Position numbers and translations under genes: made by a program. DNA of 20,683 nucleotides from DATBMY01 sp036554605 (GTDB taxonomy: Bacteria > Acidobacteriota > Blastocatellia > UBA7656): assembly GCA_036554605.1 (NCBI GenBank), contig DATBMY010000003.1, positions 1 to 20,683 on the forward strand, read 5' to 3'. Below, in pieces: positions 1 through 5,854 of the stretch. The notes under the pieces were generated by a model. The model searched no databases. It saw only the letters and a list, made by a program, of their open reading frames with translations, and was not told the DNA's origin. The first letter of the stretch is position 1; each line of letters begins with the position of its first letter.

Positions 1-168
1 GGCACGGCGGGACTTTGCCAGCCCGTTGAGCGCGACCTGTACGACTGCTACATAACATGCTTCTGGCCCGCCCAGGTGCCGGATCATTTCAACAACTATC
101 CCGACTGGACCAGCAAGTGCGCGAGCGCGACAAAGGACTGGCGCAATATCGATCTGGTATTCCCATGA
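1..168 (+). CDS. qhpC: Quinohemoprotein amine dehydrogenase gamma subunit (CTQ-bearing), 3' end only
   Basis: The first reading frame is open from base 1 to a TGA at 166-168 and gives the last 55 residues of the small catalytic subunit of QHNDH, a periplasmic enzyme that oxidises primary amines. Compared from memory with the Paracoccus protein, the alignment needs no gaps. Here Cys6 and Asp12 match the Cys27-Asp33 thioether pair, Cys20 and Asp28 match Cys41-Asp49, and Cys16 with Trp22 match Cys37-Trp43, which form the cysteine tryptophylquinone cofactor. The FWPAQV segment and the DWRNIDLVFP tail are also family-like. The N-terminal leader and the Cys7/Glu16 pair lie upstream of the window. 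In known systems the subunit is cross-linked by the radical-SAM enzyme QhpD, its Trp is hydroxylated, the leader is cut by QhpE and export uses QhpF. An additional Cys40 is not in the Paracoccus sequence. The gene ends 17 bases before qhpB. Confidence 0.9.
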   Translation, partial: GTAGLCQPVERDLYDCYITCFWPAQVPDHFNNYPDWTSKCASATKDWRNIDLVFP

Positions 169-185
169 GGCGGAGGTAGAGATTT

Positions 186-1289
186 ATGCGAACGAGACTC
201 GCTTTACTTTCGATCATCCTTGTCGCGTCGGTCGCTCCGGCAAGCGCCGGGCAGGCGCAAGGAGCGGGCGCGCTGATATACCTGGGCACGTGGCCTAACA
301 AGATACTCGTCATCAGCGAGGCCGAGCAGAAGGTCGTCGACGAGATAATTCTGCGCTCGGGGCCGCCGTTGCAAGTCGAGCTGTCGAATGATAAGAAAAA
401 GCTCTTTGTGCTGACGACCAGGATGAGCATTGAAATCGTCGATCTGGCTAGCCGCAAGGTGACCGAGAGCTTCTCGCTCAACGAAGGTAATCGAACTATA
501 TTTCCGCTGGGCGCGGCCTCCGACCCGCAGGGGCGCTTCTTATACGCGACGCTGCGCACGGCAACGAAAGAGGTTGATCGTTTTAAAGTCGACAAAGCAA
601 AGTTCGCGGTGATCGATCTTGAGCAGAAGAAGATCGTCAAGACATATGACTTTCCGCCCGAGTACGATCAAGGGTTCGGATTCCTGGCGGGCTACAAAGT
701 GTCGCCCGACGGAAAGCTGCTCTACGTTTTTAAGAACGATATATTGATATTCGACCTGAGCAACTTCAAACAGGTAGACAAGATCGAGCTGTCGAAGCCG
801 CTTCACCCGGGGCTGTTTCCTCTCAACGTGCGCGGCGACGAAGACCCTAACGAAGAGCCGGGATTCGTCACCTCGGTCTTTAACGCGACCGACCCCGTGG
901 TGCGCCGCTCTATATTCGGCATAGCGCGGATCAATCTGGCAACGAAGGCCGTAGATTTTACGCCGATAGGACCGGCCGCGCCGATGACGCGGCTCTTTTT
1001 GACGCCGGACAGGAAGCGCGGTTATGCCGTGGCATTCAGCGGGCAGGGCGCGAACCGGCGCACCGAGTTCTGGGTATTCGACATCAGTGCGCGAAAGCTC
1101 CTGAAGAAGCTCGAATTCGAGAGCCGCTCGCGCTTCAACTTCGCCGTGAGCGGCGACGGGCGCAAGCTCTACATATATGGCGCCGGGGCGACCATCGAGA
1201 TATATGACGCCGAGACTCTCAGGCTTGAAAAGACCATAGCTTTGGAAGGCGACGCCATTACGCAGATGCTCGTGCTCAGGCCGCAATAG
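186..1289 (+). CDS. qhpB: Quinohemoprotein amine dehydrogenase beta subunit (beta-propeller)
   Basis: This 367-residue protein begins with a Sec signal peptide (residues 1-21, likely cut after APASA) and continues with repeated short beta-strand units of the YVTN/WD-like type (LIYLGTWPNKILVISEAEQ, then SPDGKLLYVF, GDGRKLYIYG). That fits the seven-bladed propeller that caps the CTQ subunit in QHNDH; the mature length of about 345 is close to the roughly 337 known for the family. The ATG is preceded by a strong GGAGG at about 171-175. Identity as the beta subunit rests on its place directly behind the CTQ subunit, the export signal and the propeller pattern. A generic YVTN propeller would be the alternative if it stood alone. 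Its role is structural: it holds gamma against the diheme alpha subunit and helps form the substrate pocket. Long antisense frames over it reflect codon bias. Confidence 0.88.
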   Translation: MRTRLALLSIILVASVAPASAGQAQGAGALIYLGTWPNKILVISEAEQKVVDEIILRSGPPLQVELSNDKKKLFVLTTRMSIEIVDLASRKVTESFSLNEGNRTIFPLGAASDPQGRFLYATLRTATKEVDRFKVDKAKFAVIDLEQKKIVKTYDFPPEYDQGFGFLAGYKVSPDGKLLYVFKNDILIFDLSNFKQVDKIELSKPLHPGLFPLNVRGDEDPNEEPGFVTSVFNATDPVVRRSIFGIARINLATKAVDFTPIGPAAPMTRLFLTPDRKRGYAVAFSGQGANRRTEFWVFDISARKLLKKLEFESRSRFNFAVSGDGRKLYIYGAGATIEIYDAETLRLEKTIALEGDAITQMLVLRPQ

Positions 1290-1290
1290 A

Positions 1291-1324
1291 ATCTCAAATC
1301 TCAAATTTGAAACTTCAAATTCAT
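1291..1324. repeat. AT-rich CTCAAAT/CTTCAAAT linker with a 10-base palindrome
   Basis: The spacer between qhpB and the first U32 gene is markedly AT-rich in a GC-rich neighbourhood. It consists of near-repeats of ATCTCAAAT and ACTTCAAAT flanking the perfect palindrome TCAAATTTGA at 1301-1310. No ribosome binding site is visible in it. It could be a dispersed intergenic repeat, an internal regulatory site, or a mark of where the U32 genes joined the operon. Confidence 0.5.
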
Positions 1325-2269
1325 ATGCAATGGGCCATCCACGTAGCCGAGCCGTCCGAGATAAAGCCGGGACTGACCCTGCGCGATGTCGAAGCGCTGT
1401 CCGATAGCCCGCGACTCCGGCCCGTGGTATCGCTTGTCGCAAATCTGATATGTGAATACTTCGGCCAGGTCAGCTTCACCCGCGCGGTTTTCGGCAATGA
1501 GTTTTGCGAGCACCTGATACCTGATCGCTCGCGGCTTGAGCAAATGCTTGAGGCCGCGCGACGCGCCCGCATGGAGCTTACTTTCCTGACGCCTTACGTG
1601 AGCGATGCGGGGATTGAAAAGCTCGTACCGCTATTTGAGATGCTCGGCCGGGACGGCGCCTCCGAAGTCGTATTCAACGACTGGGGCGTGTTGAACCTGC
1701 TCAAGCGCGACTTTCCTCGTATAACGAGGGTGCAGGGCCGCCTCATGAACAAGTCGCTGCGCGACCCGCGCGTCACGGGGGTCTATGCCACGAGTGAGGC
1801 TCCCACAGCCACTTTGGTGTCGCTCAGGCGGTCGAGCCTCGATTCATCGAGCTATACGAAACTCTTGAGCGATCTTGGCATCACGACGGTTGAGATCGAT
1901 AACCTGCCTCAGGGAAACGATCTCGGTTTTACCGAAGACGCCATGACGGCGAACGTCTGCGTGCCGTTCGGCTTTATCAGCACGAGCCGTATATGCATGG
2001 CGGCGGGGATGCATTATTCAAAGCGGGAAAAATTTCAGCCCGGCGCGGCGTGTCATCACGAGTGCCAGACGCATCTGGTCGAATACGGCTATACGAACTC
2101 GCCTTTCGGAAACCGCGACCAGAAGTTTTACCTGAAAGGCAATACGTATTTTTACGCGCACTCGGAGGCGATGCTGCGGAGCCTGTTCGAGCAAGCGCGC
2201 GCGGGGCTTGTCGGCAGGCTCACTTTTCAGCCGCGCCTGCCCATGACGTGGCGGCGTGAGAATATATGA
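1325..2269 (+). CDS. U32-family [4Fe-4S] protein, UbiV-like, in a QHNDH operon
   Basis: A peptidase-U32-type protein that resembles UbiV, the partner of UbiU in oxygen-independent ubiquinone hydroxylation in Escherichia coli. From ATG 1325 it has 314 residues; a TTG at 1307 would add six, and neither start has a clear ribosome binding site. Counting from the TTG, recognisable UbiV landmarks are GNEFCEHL (Cys67, matching GEAVCSKR with Cys39), FNDWGVLNLL (matching the ASDLGVVN strand), SRIC (Cys230, matching SARC with Cys180) and ACHHEC (Cys249 and Cys253, spaced four apart like Cys193 and Cys197). These four are the expected cluster ligands. Cys49 and Cys218 are extra, and the gap between the second and third ligand is longer than in E. 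coli. There is no signal peptide, so it is cytoplasmic. Its stop overlaps the next start by ATGA. A role in modifying the CTQ subunit is inference. Confidence 0.82.
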   Translation: MQWAIHVAEPSEIKPGLTLRDVEALSDSPRLRPVVSLVANLICEYFGQVSFTRAVFGNEFCEHLIPDRSRLEQMLEAARRARMELTFLTPYVSDAGIEKLVPLFEMLGRDGASEVVFNDWGVLNLLKRDFPRITRVQGRLMNKSLRDPRVTGVYATSEAPTATLVSLRRSSLDSSSYTKLLSDLGITTVEIDNLPQGNDLGFTEDAMTANVCVPFGFISTSRICMAAGMHYSKREKFQPGAACHHECQTHLVEYGYTNSPFGNRDQKFYLKGNTYFYAHSEAMLRSLFEQARAGLVGRLTFQPRLPMTWRRENI

Positions 2270-3285
2270 AGATACTTGCGCCCATCAGCTCGCTGGAAGA
2301 ACTCGAAATGCTTGCCGAAAGCGGCGCGGAGGAATTCTACTGCGGCATCGTTCCGCGCGAATGGATGGACCGCTATACGGGCGCCGTCTGGCTCAATCGC
2401 CGCAGCCCGAAGGGTGGGAGCCTTGAATCGCTTTCCGATCTTCGGCATCTCGTCGAGAGCGCCCACGCGCGGCGCATACCGGTCTTCATCACTCTCAATG
2501 CGCCTTACTATACCGCGGAGCAGCTCGCATGGGTGACGGAGCTTGCCCGCAAGCTCGACTCCGAGGCGGGCGTCGATGCGCTGATCGTGACGGATATAAA
2601 TCTGCTCGCCCGGTTATCCGAGCTGCGCCTGGGCGCCGCCTTGCACGTCAGCAGCGTTGCCGCGACGCTCAACACCGAAGCCATACGCTTTTTATTAGAG
2701 TTCGGCCCGAGCCGCGTCATACTGCCGCGCAGCCTGACCATTTCCGAGATCGAGCGCATCACCGGCGCCTGCCGCGAACGGGTCGAGATAGAAGTCTTCA
2801 TGCTCAACGACGGCTGCGCGTTTGAAGAAGGGTTCTGCTCGACCACGCATCATCACTCGGTAGGCGCCTTCTGCACGAACCTCTCGGAGATGGACGCGGA
2901 GTTCGAAGCAAGTCGCGACCGCGCGCTCAGCCCGCGCCAGCAATCAAGGCTGCGCAGAAACCTCTCGCATTATCGCGAGTGGGTCTGGTACGTGAACGGC
3001 AACGGCTGCGGCGCTACGCGGACGGGGCTGCCTTACGGCCCGTGCGGGCTGTGCGCGATCCCTGATTTTCACCGGATGGGCGTGGCTTCTCTGAAGATTG
3101 TCGGGCGCGAGGCGTCGCCGTTCAAAAAGATGGCGAGCGTCCGCATGGTGCGCGACATCGTCGACCGCGTGCGCTCGGGAGCGACGAAGCTCGTAGCGAT
3201 AGAGCGCGCGAAATCTCTCAGAGGCGAGCCGGAGCATTGCGAGTCAGGCTTTATGTGCTACTACAAGGTTGACGAGGGCCGATGA
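2266..3285 (+). CDS. U32-family [4Fe-4S] protein, UbiU-like, in a QHNDH operon
   Basis: A 339-residue U32 protein close in layout to UbiU. Residues 1-30 form the first TIM-barrel strand (MKILAPISSLEELEML, then GAEEFYCGI). The stretches LHVSSVAATLNTEAIRFL (about 126-143) and SRVILPRSLTISEIERI (about 149-165) match UbiU's HVSVQASATNEEAINFY and ARVVLPRVLSIHQVKQL. The cluster ligands are Cys184 and Cys191 (C-x6-C, as UbiU Cys169/Cys176), Cys203 (GAFC, as GAC193) and Cys263 (GLCAIPDF, as Cys232), followed by SLKIVGRE. Family members UbiU, TrhP and RlhA are hydroxylation enzymes rather than proven proteases; TrhP and RlhA depend on prephenate genetically. The ATG overlaps the preceding UbiV-like stop, and its own stop overlaps the qhpF start, so translation is coupled. 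The likely substrate, QhpC tryptophan in place of QhpG action, is inference. Confidence 0.88.
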   Translation: MKILAPISSLEELEMLAESGAEEFYCGIVPREWMDRYTGAVWLNRRSPKGGSLESLSDLRHLVESAHARRIPVFITLNAPYYTAEQLAWVTELARKLDSEAGVDALIVTDINLLARLSELRLGAALHVSSVAATLNTEAIRFLLEFGPSRVILPRSLTISEIERITGACRERVEIEVFMLNDGCAFEEGFCSTTHHHSVGAFCTNLSEMDAEFEASRDRALSPRQQSRLRRNLSHYREWVWYVNGNGCGATRTGLPYGPCGLCAIPDFHRMGVASLKIVGREASPFKKMASVRMVRDIVDRVRSGATKLVAIERAKSLRGEPEHCESGFMCYYKVDEGR

Positions 3286-5036
3286 AACCGGCGGGCAAGG
3301 ATCCGATGAACGATTATCGCCGCGCGCTCGTCTTCGTGACGCCGCACTGGCGGCGTCTCGCGCTGGTGCTTGCGCTCGGGCTCGTCTCGACTCTGCTCGG
3401 GCTCGCCCAGCCCTACATCACAAAGCTCTTGATAGACGAGGCGCTGCTGAGCCGCGACATGAACGCGCTGGTCACGGTCGCGGTTTTGATGGTTGCGGTC
3501 ACGATTCTTGGATTCGCGCTGAATATCTTGAGCAGCTACCGCTATACGGCCGCGTCGGCCGACATACTATTCGACATGAGGCTTGCGGTCTTTGGCCACT
3601 TGCAAAGACTCTCGCCACGCTTCTTCGCGCGGACCCGCCTGGGCGAGATCGTATCGCGCATAAACAACGATATAAGCGAGGTGCAGCGCGTCGCCGCCGA
3701 CACAATCCTTTCGGCAATCAATAACGCGATCTTCCTTGCGGGCAGCATCACGATAATGCTGCTTTTGAACTGGAAACTTTTTCTGGTCAGCATCGCGCTC
3801 ATACCGGTTTCGGTCCTCGCGCTCAGGCGCTATCGCGCTCGGCTCGCCGACCGCGTCCGGCAGGTGCGCGAGCAAAGCGCCGGCATCGGCAGCTTCTTGA
3901 TAGAAAACCTCATGGGCATGCGAGTAGTCGCGGCGATGAGCGCCGAGTTGCGCGAAGCAGAAAGATTTCGGGAAAGGAATCGTGATTTTGTGAGCGCGCT
4001 GCTCTCAATGCAACTCACTTCATTTCTGGCCGGCGCGCTGCCCGGAACGGTCCTTACGCTAAGCACCGCGCTGGTCTTTCTCTACGGGGGCAAGCTTGTC
4101 ATCGAAGGCGCGCTCACGGTTGGATCGCTCGTCGCTTTCATGGCTTATCACATGCGGCTGCTCGCGCCGGTGCAGAACCTCATGGGGCTTTACACAAGCA
4201 TAGCGACGGCGCGAGTCTCGCTTGCTCGCGTCTTCGAGATAATGGACGCGCCCGTAGAGGTAGTGGATAACCCTCGCGCCGCGCCGCTCCAGGCGGTCAA
4301 AGGAGAGATAGAGTTTCGCGACGTAAAGTTTTCGCACGACCGCGAAAGCCCGGTGCTCGATTCGGTCAGCTTCGCCATTCCCGCCCGGAGCTTTTGCGCG
4401 ATTGTCGGGCCGAGCGGCGTCGGCAAGTCTACGGCGGCCGATCTGCTGCTGCGCTTTTACGACCCCGATGCGGGAGCGATTCTGCTCGACGGGCGCGACC
4501 TGCGCGATATAAGGCTCGCGGATTTGAGAAGGGAAGTGGCGCTGGTCGAGCAGAGCCCGTTTCTTTTCAACGCGACCATAGCGGAAAATATACGCTATGG
4601 CCGGATGAACGCGAGCGACGAAGAGATAATCGAAGCGGCGCGCGCTGCTTCGATAGATTCATTCATCCGCCGTCTTCCTCGCGGGTACGAGACTGAGGTT
4701 GGCGAGCGCGGCCAGATGCTTTCGGCGGGCGAGCGCCAGCGAATCGCGCTCGCTCGCGCGCTGCTCAGAAACCCGGCCGTCATACTGCTCGACGAGCCGA
4801 CCGCGTCGCTAGACCCGGCCACCGAGCAAAACATCGCCACGGAACTTTTTTCCTTTATGCCGCGCCGCACGCTCATCGTAATCTCGCATCGCCCGGCGCT
4901 CGTGCGGATGGCGGATCAGCTAATCGTCATCCAGGAGGGCAGAGTCGTCGAAGCAGGGCGGCCCGCGCAGTTGCTCGCGCGCGGCATAGCGTCCGGTCTG
5001 CTTTCCCCGCTCGAAAAGAGCGCGGGGCGGCCGTAA
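3282..5036 (+). CDS. qhpF: ABC exporter (permease plus ATPase), QhpF type
   Basis: A 584-residue half-transporter of the ABC exporter class. A six-helix membrane domain spans about residues 20-310. The nucleotide-binding domain follows: Walker A GPSGVGKST (376-384), Q-loop Gln424, signature LSAGE (480-484), Walker B VILLDEP (500-506) and H-loop His536. Half-transporters of this class work as dimers in the inner membrane. In QHNDH operons the exporter QhpF moves the cross-linked gamma subunit to the periplasm, since that subunit lacks a standard signal peptide. The assignment rests on operon context; by sequence alone it is an MsbA/LapB-like exporter. The ATG at 3282 overlaps the UbiU-like stop; a second in-frame ATG at 3306 is a possible start. 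No C39 peptidase domain is present, consistent with cleavage by the separate protease downstream. Confidence 0.85.
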   Translation: MKPAGKDPMNDYRRALVFVTPHWRRLALVLALGLVSTLLGLAQPYITKLLIDEALLSRDMNALVTVAVLMVAVTILGFALNILSSYRYTAASADILFDMRLAVFGHLQRLSPRFFARTRLGEIVSRINNDISEVQRVAADTILSAINNAIFLAGSITIMLLLNWKLFLVSIALIPVSVLALRRYRARLADRVRQVREQSAGIGSFLIENLMGMRVVAAMSAELREAERFRERNRDFVSALLSMQLTSFLAGALPGTVLTLSTALVFLYGGKLVIEGALTVGSLVAFMAYHMRLLAPVQNLMGLYTSIATARVSLARVFEIMDAPVEVVDNPRAAPLQAVKGEIEFRDVKFSHDRESPVLDSVSFAIPARSFCAIVGPSGVGKSTAADLLLRFYDPDAGAILLDGRDLRDIRLADLRREVALVEQSPFLFNATIAENIRYGRMNASDEEIIEAARAASIDSFIRRLPRGYETEVGERGQMLSAGERQRIALARALLRNPAVILLDEPTASLDPATEQNIATELFSFMPRRTLIVISHRPALVRMADQLIVIQEGRVVEAGRPAQLLARGIASGLLSPLEKSAGRP

Positions 5037-5049
5037 GACGCTCTTCATT

Positions 5050-5754
5050 ATGGGCGAATTTTTCAGTGGATATAGCGGTCGCGGCGTTACGATAGCGGTC
5101 ATCGACAGCGGCGTGAACCCCGCCCATCCGCATGTCGGCGGCGTCGAGGGCGGCGCGCGAATCAGCGCAGATGGCGCGACGACGAGCGATTACCTTGATT
5201 ATAACGGCCACGGCACGGCGGTCGCGGGCGCTATCCGCGAGAAAGCGCCCGGCGCGCTGCTCTATGCATTGAAGGTCTTCGACCGCAACCTGACCACCAG
5301 CATCGACACGATAATCATGGCGATTGAATGGGCCATCGAGCGCCGGATACGGGTGATCAACCTGAGCCTCGGCACCACGAATGCGGCTCACCGCGAAGCC
5401 TTCGAGCGCGCGCTCAAGCGAGCCTCGCATGAAAAGATAATTCTTGTGGCCCCCAGCAGTATGTCAGGTCAGATTTGCCTTCCGGGTTCGCTCGCTCAGG
5501 CCTGCGGCGTAGAGTGCGATTGGGAGATGGCGCGCGACCGCTTCGGCGTGAAGCGCGATGGCGATGAGACGATCTTTGTGGCGTCGGCATACCCGCGCGA
5601 AATACCCGGAGTGCCGCGCGAGCGAAACCTGATGGGGATAAGCTTCGCGGTGGCGAATATGACCGGCTTCGTCGCCCGCGCCGTAGAGGCACACCCGGCA
5701 GCGCCGCTCTCATCGCTCAAGCTGCTGCTGGCCGCCGCGGTGTCGGATCAATAG
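5050..5754 (+). CDS. qhpE: Cytoplasmic subtilisin-like protease, QhpE type (leader peptidase for the CTQ subunit)
   Basis: A compact 234-residue S8 protease. The catalytic triad is visible: Asp19 in VIDSG, His54 in NGHGTAVAG and Ser198 in MGISFAVANMTG. There is no signal peptide or propeptide, which fits QhpE, the cytoplasmic enzyme that removes the leader of the cross-linked gamma subunit. Ordinary secreted subtilisins are longer and exported. At the place where subtilisins usually carry the oxyanion asparagine (AAGN-like) the sequence reads VAPSS, so the oxyanion hole may be built differently. The enzyme carries Cys143, Cys152 and Cys156 in the following loop. It starts 13 bases after qhpF without an obvious ribosome binding site, so re-initiation after qhpF is likely. 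In Paracoccus the order is E then F; here it is F then E. It is the last gene of the operon. Confidence 0.86.
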   Translation: MGEFFSGYSGRGVTIAVIDSGVNPAHPHVGGVEGGARISADGATTSDYLDYNGHGTAVAGAIREKAPGALLYALKVFDRNLTTSIDTIIMAIEWAIERRIRVINLSLGTTNAAHREAFERALKRASHEKIILVAPSSMSGQICLPGSLAQACGVECDWEMARDRFGVKRDGDETIFVASAYPREIPGVPRERNLMGISFAVANMTGFVARAVEAHPAAPLSSLKLLLAAAVSDQ

Positions 5755-5837
5755 CCGCGAAGCGGCGATAGCCAGTAGCCACGCGCGTGAGCGCGTGGTA
5801 TGCATGGGAAACTATTAACAATCACCGCTTCGCGGCT
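5753..5837. repeat. Convergent intergenic inverted repeats with nested hairpin
   Basis: AGCCGCGAAGCGG at 5753-5765 is repeated as its exact reverse complement at 5825-5837, a 13-base inverted repeat enclosing about 59 bases. Each arm is itself a small hairpin (GCCGC-GAA-GCGGC at 5754-5766). Between them lies CCACGCGC-GTGA-GCGCGTGG (5779-5798), an 8-base perfect stem with a 4-base loop. The element lies between the converging qhpE and S9 peptidase genes and touches the qhpE stop codon. No T-run follows, so it is not a classical intrinsic terminator; it may be a REP-like element or may stabilise both 3' ends. Confidence 0.7.
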
Positions 5838-5854
5838 TAGGTTTTGCTTTCACT

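Noticed and set aside
1307..1324. TTG start for the UbiV-like gene
   Set aside because: It has no ribosome binding site and would translate the AT-rich linker; the ATG at 1325 is preferred, although it also lacks a clear site.
540..1442. 300-codon minus-strand open frame over qhpB
   Set aside because: It is a mirror of a GC-rich coding region, is rich in Arg/Ala/His, shows no domain, and lies opposite a gene with signal peptide and ribosome binding site.
3269..3724. Plus-strand open frame of 151 codons at the start of qhpF
   Set aside because: It is out of frame with the well-supported ABC exporter and has an Arg/Ala-rich low-complexity composition.
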